A stretch of DNA of 64,000 nt from Anaerolineae bacterium (GTDB taxonomy: Bacteria; Chloroflexota; Anaerolineae; UBA4142; SHND01): the NCBI GenBank assembly GCA_020851635.1, contig JADZCJ010000063.1, positions 56,071 through 120,070 of the forward strand. Reading direction: 5' to 3'. Positions 53,626 through 63,888 of the stretch are shown here, piece after piece. A program made the translations under genes and the position numbers. Within the stretch, counting starts at the first letter, position 1. Every line of letters begins with the position of its first letter. The notes beneath the pieces were generated by a model, which did no database searches, was not told where the DNA came from, and saw only the letters and a program-made list of their open reading frames with translations.

Positions 53626-56594
53626 CAAGTCTTTATCACGTTGAGCCGTGTCACGCCCGCCCGATTTACCACGACCATGTTGGTCTCGTTGATCAGTCCC
53701 ACCCAATAGTCCACGCTTTGACGGCGATTGAGTCGAATGAACCCGACAATCACACCCGATTGTCCCGGCGCCAACGTCGTTCCCAGCCCCCAACGGTAGG
53801 GAAATACATTGGCGTCCACGTTCGCGCGCCCATCATAGTCTACGCCCACGCGCCACGCGCCATTGATGGGCGCAAAACCCTTGGTCAGAAAATTGTCGCC
53901 CTCGTTATACAAAAAACCCGCAGCCGGTCCCTGGGTCGTCATCATTTGGGACGATTCATTCTTGACCGTGATTTTCACCTGAACGATCTGCCCCTGTTCC
54001 AGTCCGGTGGGCACAAATTGAACATTTGTTATCGTCGGCTTGCCGGATGGCGGTGGCGGCGGCGTCCCCGAGGACACGGTGATCGAGGTCGTGCCGACAT
54101 TGTCCTGAATCCATTGGACCTGTTCGCGCACCAGCCCGGCCCAGTATCTCTTGGCGCCTTGAGCATTCAGACGAATCGCGCCGTTAATTACGCGCGTCTC
54201 GCCGGGGTTCAGCGGACTGCCAAACCCCCACCGATACGGATGATCAATGCCCATACGTCCGTCAAAATCCACACCGACGCGCAGCGCCTCGCGCTGTTCG
54301 GTGAATCCGTGTGAGAGAAACGATTCGCCTTCCAGATAGGTGAAATTTGGATTGGGGGTCTGCGTCGCCAACGGAACGTTGGTGTCATTCCTCACGGTAA
54401 TGCTCACGTTCAGCATTTGTCCCGTCGTCACGTTGATGGGGGTAAAGGTGGCAGCGAGAATCGTCGGTTTGCCCGTTGGCGGTGGAGGCGTGGACGCGCG
54501 TACTGTAATCTGGGTCGTGCCTTGATTATCCAACTGCCATTTGATTTTTTCCTGCACGAGACCCGCCCAATAATTCTTGACCGCCGTATTGCTCAAGCGG
54601 ATTTGACCTGTAATCGTTCGCGATTCGTTCGGTCCGAGCGCTGCGCCCAGACCCCAGCGATAGGGGTGGTCAATCATCGAGGCGGGGCGTCCCTGAAAAT
54701 CAATGCCCACGCGATACGCGCCGCTCGCCTCGGCAAATCCGCGCGACAGGAAGGTTTCGCCTTCGTTGTAAACCAGGTTCGGAGCAGGGGCTTGTGTGGG
54801 CAGGGGCGCATTCGTGCCATTACGCACAGTGATGCTCACATTCAACACGTCTCCCACATCAAGCGTTGCGGGTGCGAGCGAAACGTTGGTGATTTCCACC
54901 GCGCCGGTTGGGGGCGGCGGCGCACCCGCCGCGAGTTCCCGGAACGTGAACCACGCGGGACGTTTCGCCCCCCCCTCGTCCACCATGCCCCACGATTCGC
55001 CCTCGATGCGCCATGTGAACCAGAATGCCTGCGCGACTTGATTGCGCCCCACATCGCTCATGACCGCAAACGCGCGCTTCATGTATTCTGCCACGCCGAC
55101 AGGGGGCGGAATACTGCCCCAGTTATAATCAAGCTGCGCGCCAATCTCGGTGACCCACAACGGTTTGCCCGCAATCGCGCGCGCCTGATTGACCGAATCA
55201 CGAATCTCGCCAAACCCCCAGTCCGCGAACGGATATCCGTCGGCGCGCTCGGCGTATAGGTGCCAGCCCGCAAAATCGAACGAGTCGGGCGCAGCTGCCA
55301 CCACACGGCGCAGGTATTCGAATGCCTCGCCACAACAAATGCCCGCGGAAATGACGGGCAGTTCAGGATTGACGGACTTGATTTTCGGATACGCAGCATT
55401 CAAGAGCGCGGCGTAATTCTCCGGCAGAATTTGCTGCACGTCCGGCTCGTTCCACACATCAAGCGCATGGATTTTGCCGCGATAAAACTGTGCGATCTGC
55501 CGCGCGAGGTTGGATGCCGTATTGATATATGCGCCCCAGTTTGCGCTTCCCGTCGGCGGCGGGATTTCGCCCAGCGTCTCGGGATTGATGAGCGCCGCCA
55601 CCTTGATATTCGGATTTGCCTCTCGCGCGCGCTCCAACAGCCAATCGAGCTCGGTGTTTTGTCCCGTGTTGAAATTTTGATACTGCTTGAACAAGAGCAC
55701 GCGCACCCACTGCGGAGCCAGGTCGCGCAGCTCGTTTGCGCCGGGCGTCACGGCATCGCGATACCCCGGGTTGAGCGAGAGCGACGGGAAAAGGTCTGCG
55801 GTTGGTGCGGTCGCGGCCGCCTCGAAAAAGTGGGGCAGTTTATTGTTGAAACTAAAAGGGGTGATATACCAGCGCTTGTCGTCATAATCTACATAGCCGT
55901 AGATTTCGACATCCGTATCGCGCATCTGGGTGATGATTGCGCGCGTAGGCAAAGACAAGAGCGCGGTAGTGCCGTAAATGTGCCCCCTGCGCGCTTGCGG
56001 CACGACCATTTTCATCAAACGCGCCGTGTTGGCATCCGCCGCCATGGTTTCCAGATTGACGGTCGGTCCGGGACAGTTCGGGCGGTCAACGTTGTCAATC
56101 GCATAATGCCCGATCAGATTGCGATAGGGCTTCCACCACAAATCAAATTGTTCGGCAATCCATACCAGCAAGTCATTGTTCGCCGTATACATTTCCGGCG
56201 TCCATTCCTCCTGATAAAACCCTTCATGCTCGATGCTGATGGTATAAAAATTCGGGTTTTGTCCGGGGACGATATCTTGCCAGGATGGCGTGACGCGCAC
56301 ACCGCGCGCATTAGTCCAATAGCCCCCGTTCGGCTGTGTCGCATCCGTATTCCAGCGCAGACCGTTCGCCCACGCGCCGTCATTCACCGAAACCAATTGC
56401 GCGACGCGACCATCCTTGGCGATGACATAATGCGCCGACGAATTGGGATTCATCTGCGCGTCCTGCAGCCACTTGACGGCGGCGGCAAAACCGCCTTGCG
56501 CGATATGAATGACGACTGCGCGGCGACCCTGATTGCCTGAATAAAATTTGGTTGTCTCGAATTTTTCGGCTTGCGGATACCAGTCGAATGCCAT
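53625..56594 (-). CDS. N-acetylmuramoyl-L-alanine amidase fused to clan-A-like glycoside hydrolase and three tandem beta repeats
   Basis: A 989-residue protein. Residues 20-190 are an Amidase_2/PGRP domain with zinc ligands His (VVIHIAQGG), His and Cys (IGHYAIDNVDRPNCPGP). About 200-260 looks SH3-like. About 275-560 is a TIM-barrel glycosidase with acid/base Glu in DVWNEPDVQ (about 380) and nucleophile Glu in WVTEIG (about 481), as in clan GH-A. Three repeats of about 140 residues follow (568-705, 705-850, 852-989), each with LxVSITVRN, EGxxFLxxGF, HPYRWGLG and YWxGLV words. No signal peptide is visible from ATG 56594. It should cut peptidoglycan and another glycan, but its export route is unclear. 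Confidence 0.85.
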   Translation of the reverse strand: MAFDWYPQAEKFETTKFYSGNQGRRAVVIHIAQGGFAAAVKWLQDAQMNPNSSAHYVIAKDGRVAQLVSVNDGAWANGLRWNTDATQPNGGYWTNARGVRVTPSWQDIVPGQNPNFYTISIEHEGFYQEEWTPEMYTANNDLLVWIAEQFDLWWKPYRNLIGHYAIDNVDRPNCPGPTVNLETMAADANTARLMKMVVPQARRGHIYGTTALLSLPTRAIITQMRDTDVEIYGYVDYDDKRWYITPFSFNNKLPHFFEAAATAPTADLFPSLSLNPGYRDAVTPGANELRDLAPQWVRVLLFKQYQNFNTGQNTELDWLLERAREANPNIKVAALINPETLGEIPPPTGSANWGAYINTASNLARQIAQFYRGKIHALDVWNEPDVQQILPENYAALLNAAYPKIKSVNPELPVISAGICCGEAFEYLRRVVAAAPDSFDFAGWHLYAERADGYPFADWGFGEIRDSVNQARAIAGKPLWVTEIGAQLDYNWGSIPPPVGVAEYMKRAFAVMSDVGRNQVAQAFWFTWRIEGESWGMVDEGGAKRPAWFTFRELAAGAPPPPTGAVEITNVSLAPATLDVGDVLNVSITVRNGTNAPLPTQAPAPNLVYNEGETFLSRGFAEASGAYRVGIDFQGRPASMIDHPYRWGLGAALGPNESRTITGQIRLSNTAVKNYWAGLVQEKIKWQLDNQGTTQITVRASTPPPPTGKPTILAATFTPINVTTGQMLNVSITVRNDTNVPLATQTPNPNFTYLEGESFLSHGFTEQREALRVGVDFDGRMGIDHPYRWGFGSPLNPGETRVINGAIRLNAQGAKRYWAGLVREQVQWIQDNVGTTSITVSSGTPPPPPSGKPTITNVQFVPTGLEQGQIVQVKITVKNESSQMMTTQGPAAGFLYNEGDNFLTKGFAPINGAWRVGVDYDGRANVDANVFPYRWGLGTTLAPGQSGVIVGFIRLNRRQSVDYWVGLINETNMVVVNRAGVTRLNVIKT

Positions 56595-56681
56595 GAGCAA
56601 ATCAAGGTAAAAGCAACCGCGGTTGGGAAGAGTTGGGACGCTCCAACGCGCGTTGCCTCTGCCTTTTACAGTCCAGCCGGA

Positions 56682-57560
56682 TTATAGAGTGTCTTCGCCG
56701 CCGTCCACGCGGACGGTTGTGCCGCTGATCCAGCGGACGCGCGGGTCCATCAGCGCAACGAACGTGGCGGCAATATCTTCGGGGGTCGTGAGGCGTTCGC
56801 CGGGGTTGCGGCGCAGCGCCTCCTCCTTGATCACATCGCTGCCGGGAATCAGACGCAGCGCGGGGGTGTCGGTCACACCCGCTTCAAAACAATTGACAAG
56901 GATGCCGCGCGGTCCCAGCTCGCGCGCGAGCTGACGCGTGTGCGCTTCGAGCGCCGCCTTGGCAGCCGAAACCGGACCATAGCCGCCCCAGGCGCGGCGA
57001 GAACCCGCGCTCGTCATGGAAAAGACCTTGGAGCCCCGGTCTACGAGTCGCGTGCGTGCCAGGTCTTGCACCCAATACACCATCGAATTTGCCATGACAT
57101 CGAGCGTCATTTCCATTTGTTTGCGCGAAGTCTGTTCTTTGAGATTGTCCGACACAAACGGCTGCAAAGAGCCAAAGGCAACCGAATGCAGCATGGCTTT
57201 GATCGCGCCCTTGTGGTCCTCGAGCGCCTTTGACAAGATCGTGAGCGCGGCGTCGCGATTGTTTTCGTCGCTCAGCGCCAGCCCGCCAAAATCCACGGGT
57301 TTGCCGGTCAGGGTCTCGGCGATCCCCGCAATCACTTCGAGACGCACTTCATCGCGCGCGACATTCTTGTTCCAGAACCTGACTTGAGCGCCCGTCGCCT
57401 GTAATTCGGCGACCAGTTCACTCACTCGCTGTAAACCTGCGGCGCGGTCAAGATGCACACCAAAAATATTGTACCCGGCTTTTGCCAGCGCCCTGGAACA
57501 AGCCGCTCCAAAACCGGACGATGAACCAAGCACAAGAACCCAACCTTTATGAGAGGACAT
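56682..57560 (-). CDS. Enoyl-ACP reductase-like short-chain dehydrogenase (FabI/FabL type)
   Basis: A 292-residue SDR enzyme. The cofactor loop is LGSSSGFGAA. The catalytic pair is Tyr and Lys in GYGPVSAAKAALEAH with six residues between them, the spacing of enoyl-ACP reductases FabI/FabL rather than the usual YxxxK. HSVAFGSLQPF and the C-terminal ISGTTVRVDGG agree. It would perform the last reduction of fatty-acid elongation. ATG 57560 has AAGGAGC. No fab cluster adjoins, though acpS is 3 kb away; a different substrate is possible. Confidence 0.82.
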   Translation of the reverse strand: MSSHKGWVLVLGSSSGFGAACSRALAKAGYNIFGVHLDRAAGLQRVSELVAELQATGAQVRFWNKNVARDEVRLEVIAGIAETLTGKPVDFGGLALSDENNRDAALTILSKALEDHKGAIKAMLHSVAFGSLQPFVSDNLKEQTSRKQMEMTLDVMANSMVYWVQDLARTRLVDRGSKVFSMTSAGSRRAWGGYGPVSAAKAALEAHTRQLARELGPRGILVNCFEAGVTDTPALRLIPGSDVIKEEALRRNPGERLTTPEDIAATFVALMDPRVRWISGTTVRVDGGEDTL

Positions 57561-57608
57561 GATTGCTCCTTGAGGGGGATAGCGTGACAAGGCGCGCCCA
57601 AAACAGCG

Positions 57609-58319
57609 TCACGCCTTGAGCTCTCGATCTAATTTGTCAACGATTGTTTGCAGCACAAAGATTCGTCCAAAATTCTTGTCATTGGCGGGCGCCACGCTCC
57701 AGCGAGCGTTGGGAGGCGAAGTTTTGAGCAGCATCTCGTTGACGGCGTCATGATAGGCCTGCCACTGCTCGCGGTTGCGCCAATCTTCATCGGTCAATTT
57801 CCACTGTTTATATAACACCGCCGCCCGCGCCTGGAAACGCCGCAGCTGCTCCTCGGGTGAAATGTGCAACCAGAACTTGAACAGAATGGCGCCAAATTCC
57901 GTCAAGCCGCGCTCGAAATCATTGATTTCGCGGTAGGCGCGCTGCCATTCGTTCTTTTGGGCAAAACCCTCGATGCGTTCGACGAGGACTCGCCCATACC
58001 AGGAGCGGTCAAAGATCGCAAAATGTCCCGTCGGCGGGAGCCGCCGCCAAAAACGATAGAGGTAATGCCGCGCCTTGTCCTCGCCCTCGGGCGCGGCGAT
58101 CGGATAGACGATATAGTCGCGCGGGTCGAGCGCCTCGGCAATCCGCCGGATCGTGCCGCCTTTGCCGGCAGCATCCCATCCTTCCAGGACGATGATAACC
58201 GGGCGTTCGGCGCGATACGTCTCGTAACACAACGTATGCAGCCGTTTTTGCAGGGCGTCCAGTTTCTCCCGGTAGGTCGTCTCGTCAAGGGATTGGGTTA
58301 GGTCGGTATTCTCCAGCAT
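57609..58319 (-). CDS. Polyphosphate kinase 2 family protein, canonical
   Basis: A 236-residue PPK2. Walker A LEGWDAAGKGGTI (47-54 core) and Walker B-like IFDRSWYGRVL (103-110 core) with the essential Asp and Arg are intact, as is the lid region (KQWKLTDEDWRNREQW). PPK2 enzymes use polyphosphate to phosphorylate nucleoside mono- or diphosphates; class cannot be set from this alone. Its ATG lies 35 bases inside the end of the divergent upstream copy, so the two are translationally coupled. Confidence 0.92.
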   Translation of the reverse strand: MLENTDLTQSLDETTYREKLDALQKRLHTLCYETYRAERPVIIVLEGWDAAGKGGTIRRIAEALDPRDYIVYPIAAPEGEDKARHYLYRFWRRLPPTGHFAIFDRSWYGRVLVERIEGFAQKNEWQRAYREINDFERGLTEFGAILFKFWLHISPEEQLRRFQARAAVLYKQWKLTDEDWRNREQWQAYHDAVNEMLLKTSPPNARWSVAPANDKNFGRIFVLQTIVDKLDRELKA

Positions 58320-59091
58320 CCTCGATTTCGCCCTCGAGCTGGCGGGCAGTCTGCTCGTTGGCAGGGTGCAACTCGGTCAACGAGTCGCTCACAAATGGTT
58401 TGAGCCGCGCGATCAAGGTCTCGAAAACCTCAACATACATGGCGCGCCGGTCTGTGGCGCCGATCACATTCCAGGGCGCATATTCTGCCTGTGTATAGCC
58501 AAACATTTCTTCTGCCGCCAGACTGAACTCTTTGTATTTGCGCGTCTCGATCCGCGCCTCGTCGCTCACCCGCCACGCCGTTGTTTGGCTTGCGAGCAGC
58601 TTTTCGATGCGTTGTTCCTGTTCTTTTTTGTCAATATGCAGCCAAAACTTTTGAATGACGACGCCATCGTCCGCCAGGGCGCGCTCCAGGTCCTGAATGT
58701 CACGAAACGCCTGCCGCCATTCGGTCTTGGAAATATTTCTCGCCACGCGATCAATCAACACGCGGCGATACCAGCTCCCATGAAAGATGGCAATTTCACC
58801 TCGAGCGGGCATTTTGAGCCAAAATCGGTGCAGCCAAGGGTAGCGCATCTCGCGCGTGCTCGGCGGATTGATGGGATAGACCCGAAAACCGCGCGGGTCG
58901 AGCCGCGCGGTCAGTTCGCTGATTGCTCGACCTTTACCCGAGGTGCCCCATCCTTCCAGGATCACGATCACCGGAGTCTTGCTGTCGTGAACCGCTCGCC
59001 CGATCTCGTACATTTCGAATTTGAGCGGCTGCATGACAGTCCGGTATGTCGCCCTGTCTAATTTGCGTGTAAGGTCAATTTGTTCGAGCAT
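58285..59091 (-). CDS. Polyphosphate kinase 2 family protein, divergent active site
   Basis: A 268-residue PPK2 homologue that aligns without gaps to its neighbour over the first 110 residues. At the same positions it has GWGTSGKG (47-54) for GWDAAGKG and FHGSWYRR (103-110) for FDRSWYGR: the two Asp and one Arg needed for catalysis are lost or moved. Two-domain PPK2 proteins are known in which the N-terminal half is degenerate; this gene pair looks like such a protein split in two. It starts on the stop of the DinB gene (TGATG). Confidence 0.88.
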   Translation of the reverse strand: MLEQIDLTRKLDRATYRTVMQPLKFEMYEIGRAVHDSKTPVIVILEGWGTSGKGRAISELTARLDPRGFRVYPINPPSTREMRYPWLHRFWLKMPARGEIAIFHGSWYRRVLIDRVARNISKTEWRQAFRDIQDLERALADDGVVIQKFWLHIDKKEQEQRIEKLLASQTTAWRVSDEARIETRKYKEFSLAAEEMFGYTQAEYAPWNVIGATDRRAMYVEVFETLIARLKPFVSDSLTELHPANEQTARQLEGEIEDAGEYRPNPIP

Positions 59092-59597
59092 CAGATCTGG
59101 GCGCTGGTTTCGCGCATATAAACCAAAAGGTCCATGTCACCCGGCGAATGTCCGGCTGTGGTGAGCATCAGCGCCACCTCGGCGCGGTGTTGCGTGGCAT
59201 GATTGACCTGATGGACCATGGTTTGCCAGCGCGGATACGCATACGGTTTTCCGGAGGTGGTCTGATAGCGCATCACATCCACCAGGACATCCTCTTGGAC
59301 CGCGTCAATAAAACCCTGTGTGTGCTGCTCGACCTCGTTCCAATACTGACGCACGAGCGCAAGCGTGCCAAAATCCTGAGGATCAAGCGAACGCGTCGGC
59401 GAAACACCTCCCCAGCGCGCAAGCCAGATTTCTTGCGCGCCCATCGTGTGAACGAGCGTGTCGCGGATCGAGGGATTCACCCCGGAATGTCCCTGTCCCG
59501 CCAGGAATTGCTGCTGGGTCAGCTGTTGGCAGGTGTCCAGGATGCGCTGGTTTGCCCATTTATTGTACGCATAAATAAAGCGGATATATTCTTTCAT
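59091..59597 (-). CDS. DinB family protein (second copy)
   Basis: A 168-residue four-helix DinB protein. YNKWANQRILDTC opens the first helix; metal-binding histidines are in DTLVHTMGAQEIWLARW and in HQVNHATQHRAEVALML. The family tends to use a three-His site. It is the second of the run MaoC-DinB-PPK2-PPK2, with overlapping ATGA at its start and TGATG at its stop, so all four are translationally coupled. Confidence 0.9.
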   Translation of the reverse strand: MKEYIRFIYAYNKWANQRILDTCQQLTQQQFLAGQGHSGVNPSIRDTLVHTMGAQEIWLARWGGVSPTRSLDPQDFGTLALVRQYWNEVEQHTQGFIDAVQEDVLVDVMRYQTTSGKPYAYPRWQTMVHQVNHATQHRAEVALMLTTAGHSPGDMDLLVYMRETSAQI

Positions 59598-60064
59598 ACG
59601 GTGGGGTCATGGGGTTTGGACTTGATCAACACTGTCATGTCCGCCTGCTGTGTGACCTCTTGACGCTGGTTGTACAACCGCGATTCGAGCACGACGATGC
59701 CGCCGCCCATCGCCTTCATTTCCTTTTTCTGCTTTATCTTTGCCATCGCGTGAATCGTGTCGCCGATCTTGATGGGCGCTTTGAACTTGGCTTCCAACCC
59801 CATGAACGCCATGACGGTCCCTTCCATGAACCCCAGGGGCCACAACAGCCCCATTGTGTATGAAAGTCCCAACAGCCCGTGCGCGATGCGTTCGCCAAAC
59901 ATGCCGCTTTTGCTCGACTCGGCGTCCGTGTGCATGGGGTTTGTGTCGCCGGTCAGATTGGCGAACTGGACCAAATCGCTCTCGGTGATGGTGCGCGAGG
60001 CAGTAAATATCTCTTGCCCCAATTCCAATTCCTCAAAATACTTGCCGCGTGGTGTGTATGGCAT
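59594..60064 (-). CDS. MaoC-like hot-dog dehydratase
   Basis: A 156-residue hot-dog protein. The hydratase motif FANLTGDTNPMHTD includes the catalytic Asp and His, and GERIAHGLLGLSYTMGL follows as in (R)-specific enoyl-CoA hydratases. MEGTVMAFMGLEAKFKAPIKIGD forms the central helix and strand. It would hydrate short enoyl-CoA. It overlaps the DinB gene by ATGA and starts 4 bases after the enolase stop. Confidence 0.9.
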   Translation of the reverse strand: MPYTPRGKYFEELELGQEIFTASRTITESDLVQFANLTGDTNPMHTDAESSKSGMFGERIAHGLLGLSYTMGLLWPLGFMEGTVMAFMGLEAKFKAPIKIGDTIHAMAKIKQKKEMKAMGGGIVVLESRLYNQRQEVTQQADMTVLIKSKPHDPTV

Positions 60065-60068
60065 AGCT

Positions 60069-61367
<1,299 letters not shown>

Positions 61368-62543
61368 TCACAAATTTCTGCAACGTTCCACGATGACGGG
61401 GTCTGCGCCCGACACCAGGCACTCGAATTTTGCTTGCGAACGATTTCCCTCTCGCGCGGAGACCCGCACGAGAACACTGCCGCCCGCGCCGTGTTTTATC
61501 GAAACGCGTTCCGCGCTGTCGAGCTCGCGCGCATTTGCCGCGCGCCATTCGGCAGCTTGCGGCGATACGCTCGCCTCGCAATCGCCGCACCGAAAACTGC
61601 CGCGCGGCACAAACTCCGAGATCAAGCGCGTATACTCGGCATTGAGGTCCATACAGGCAATTGGGACCTCATCCGCCAAAGCGATTCGACAGCGCAAATT
61701 GAACCCATTGTCAAATGATGCATCCACATACGACTCGCCCGGTCGCGCGGAATCGGCGCCGGCGAGGTGTATCGTGTATTTTTCGCCGAACCTGGCGCGC
61801 CAGTGCTGTCCGATAACATAGTTCAGCGCATGTTGACTTGCCATCGTCGTGGGGTTTTGATTTGGCGCATCGTCCAATCCGCTCTGGACTATCGCGTGGA
61901 CGCGCTCCACCGGAAGTCGCAGTGTTAGATGGGTGTTCCAATCATACAAAAAGGCAAAGCCAAAGGCGAACGGCGCAGTCAGGAGCAAGAATGCCCAACC
62001 TATCGCCGTCATGCGGTAATCTTCGGTAGAGTGTTCCCACGCGGCAGCTACAAGCAGAGTTTGCAGACCGCCGACGACGAGTCCCACGCCCGCGCCGAGC
62101 GCCGCCAGCATCCCATAGGACTCACTCGCGGTCAAAGGGACGGGCAAATACGGGGCCGCGCTCAGATTGCTGTCCAGATTTTGCAGCATAATCCGGGCGC
62201 CGTTAAAGGGGATGTTGACGGCGCACCATCCGGCAAGCATTCCAAACAATGCCCAGACCGGCAGCTTGAGCTGCCAGTTCACGTGACCCGCGATGCCGCC
62301 TGCCAAAACCGCCAGCGGCAGAATCGTGAAACACGCGAGCGCCAGCTTGACCCACCAATACTCGGCATGCCAGCTCCACAATTGAAACGCGTCGGGCACA
62401 TAGCCGAACAGGACCAGCAGGGCGCCAAATACAAACCCAAATCGCCAGCCCGCGGCGCGCTCGAAAGCATGTTTTGCGCGCAGCTGTGATTCGCCGCGCA
62501 TTCTAAGATAGGGATTGGACTCGAAACGGCGTTCGCTGATCAC
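61368..62543 (-). CDS. Membrane protein of unknown function with C-terminal exported domain
   Basis: A 391-residue protein that I do not recognise. About six hydrophobic segments lie between 30 and 225 (FGFVFGALLVLFGYVPDAF, VKLALACFTILPLAVLAGGI, VWALFGMLAGWCAV, AALGAGVGLVVGGLQTLLVA, AIGWAFLLLTAPFAFGFAFL). The last 160 residues are soluble, with four cysteines (RCRIAL, ACMDL, RCGDCEA, FECLV, ERCRNL among them), and probably face outside. The frame starts at GTG 62543; an ATG at 62504 is an alternative. Its stop is 12 bases before the enolase ATG, so both may be co-transcribed. Confidence 0.72.
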   Translation of the reverse strand: MISERRFESNPYLRMRGESQLRAKHAFERAAGWRFGFVFGALLVLFGYVPDAFQLWSWHAEYWWVKLALACFTILPLAVLAGGIAGHVNWQLKLPVWALFGMLAGWCAVNIPFNGARIMLQNLDSNLSAAPYLPVPLTASESYGMLAALGAGVGLVVGGLQTLLVAAAWEHSTEDYRMTAIGWAFLLLTAPFAFGFAFLYDWNTHLTLRLPVERVHAIVQSGLDDAPNQNPTTMASQHALNYVIGQHWRARFGEKYTIHLAGADSARPGESYVDASFDNGFNLRCRIALADEVPIACMDLNAEYTRLISEFVPRGSFRCGDCEASVSPQAAEWRAANARELDSAERVSIKHGAGGSVLVRVSAREGNRSQAKFECLVSGADPVIVERCRNL

Positions 62544-62652
62544 CGGGCAACTCGTGGGTAGGAACTGCGCACACGACTGGGGTGCGCGCGCCTATTCTAT
62601 CCTATTTGGCGGCACGGACGCAACCTCCGCGGACACGCAACATCCTGTTTCT

Positions 62653-63861
62653 CTATCTGCTCACCGCTCGCGCTCGCCTCAGCCAAATGTCATTCGCATC
62701 ATGCAGCCGCACATTGCGCGGGTCGCTATGCCAGATTCCCGGGATCGCCGCGCTGCACTGCGGACATGTTCCCTGCGCTGTCACATGATAACCGCGAATT
62801 AAATAGCCCTGACGTTCGATCAGCAGGGCGTGACAGGCGGGACAATACGTGTTTTCCCATTCCCCCACATGTCCCGGCAGGTTGCCCGCATAGACAAAAT
62901 TCAACCCTGCGGCGCGTCCGATCTCGCACGCGCGGACCAACTGTCCGACCGTCGTGCTGTCCTTGTCCATCATTTTATAGTCTTGATGGAACGCGGTGAC
63001 ATGCCACGGGATATCGCGCGAAATGCCCGCCAGAAATTGTGCCGCGTCGCGCAGTTCCTCATCGGAATCGTTGAAACCGGGAATCACCAGCGTCACGATT
63101 TCAAGCCAGAACCCCATTGCATAGACCATCTTGATGCCGTCCAGAATGTGGTCCAGCGGCGCGCCCAGCTGACGATAATTCTTGTCGCGCATGGACTTGA
63201 GGTCAATCTTGTATGCCCGCACATACGGCTTGATATATTCCAACACCTCGCGCGTGGCGTTGCCGTTCGACACATACGCGCACAAAAAGCCCGCCTCGAT
63301 TGCCTCTCGAAAGACTTCGACCGCCCACTCGCTTGTAATCAATGGCTCGTTATAAGAGCTCGCAAACACGCGCGCCCCGTATTGACGACCGATTTGGACG
63401 AGCTCTTGCGGCGTGATCAATTCGGGCGACCGACCCGCTGTTGCATCTCGCAGCGCCTGGGAGATATCCCAATTCTGACAATACCCGCAGTGCAAATCAC
63501 AGCCCAACATGCCAAAAGTCAATGCATCGCTCGAAGGCAGGACGTGATAGAACGGCTTTTTTTCGATCGGGTCGCACTGCAGGGCAGCCACATATCCGCG
63601 CGGGACGAATAGCGTGCCGCCGACGTTGTAACGCACCTGGCAAATGCCGCGCCCGCCGTCCGAGATTTGGCAGTTGTGAGCGCAGGCATAGCAGTGAACG
63701 CGTTTGTCGGGCAGTTTTTGGCACAACTCTCCTTCGCGCACCATCGCATCAAGAGCCGCCGCGAGACTGCTTTTACCTGCGAGTGGACTGCGAACAGGGA
63801 TTTCTGTGATCAACTCCTTGACCGCGCGGTCGGCGCGGCGTGGTTCTGATCTCTTTTCCAT
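62653..63861 (-). CDS. amrS: AmmeMemoRadiSam system radical SAM enzyme
   Basis: A 402-residue radical SAM protein. The cluster motif CxxxCxxC is in GCDLHCGYCQNWD. The N-terminus has HCYACAHNCQISDGGRGICQVR and the C-terminus two CxxC pairs (CPACHA, CPQCSA), both typical of AmrS. It belongs to a widespread three-protein set with AmmeMemo-type partners AmrA and AmrB; the product is not known and no partner gene is within the window. ATG 63861 lacks a clear ribosome site, and a CTAG-bounded sequence lies 13 bases upstream. Confidence 0.92.
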   Translation of the reverse strand: MEKRSEPRRADRAVKELITEIPVRSPLAGKSSLAAALDAMVREGELCQKLPDKRVHCYACAHNCQISDGGRGICQVRYNVGGTLFVPRGYVAALQCDPIEKKPFYHVLPSSDALTFGMLGCDLHCGYCQNWDISQALRDATAGRSPELITPQELVQIGRQYGARVFASSYNEPLITSEWAVEVFREAIEAGFLCAYVSNGNATREVLEYIKPYVRAYKIDLKSMRDKNYRQLGAPLDHILDGIKMVYAMGFWLEIVTLVIPGFNDSDEELRDAAQFLAGISRDIPWHVTAFHQDYKMMDKDSTTVGQLVRACEIGRAAGLNFVYAGNLPGHVGEWENTYCPACHALLIERQGYLIRGYHVTAQGTCPQCSAAIPGIWHSDPRNVRLHDANDIWLRRARAVSR

Positions 63862-63888
63862 AATCAGGTTGAATCTAGTACTACAACG

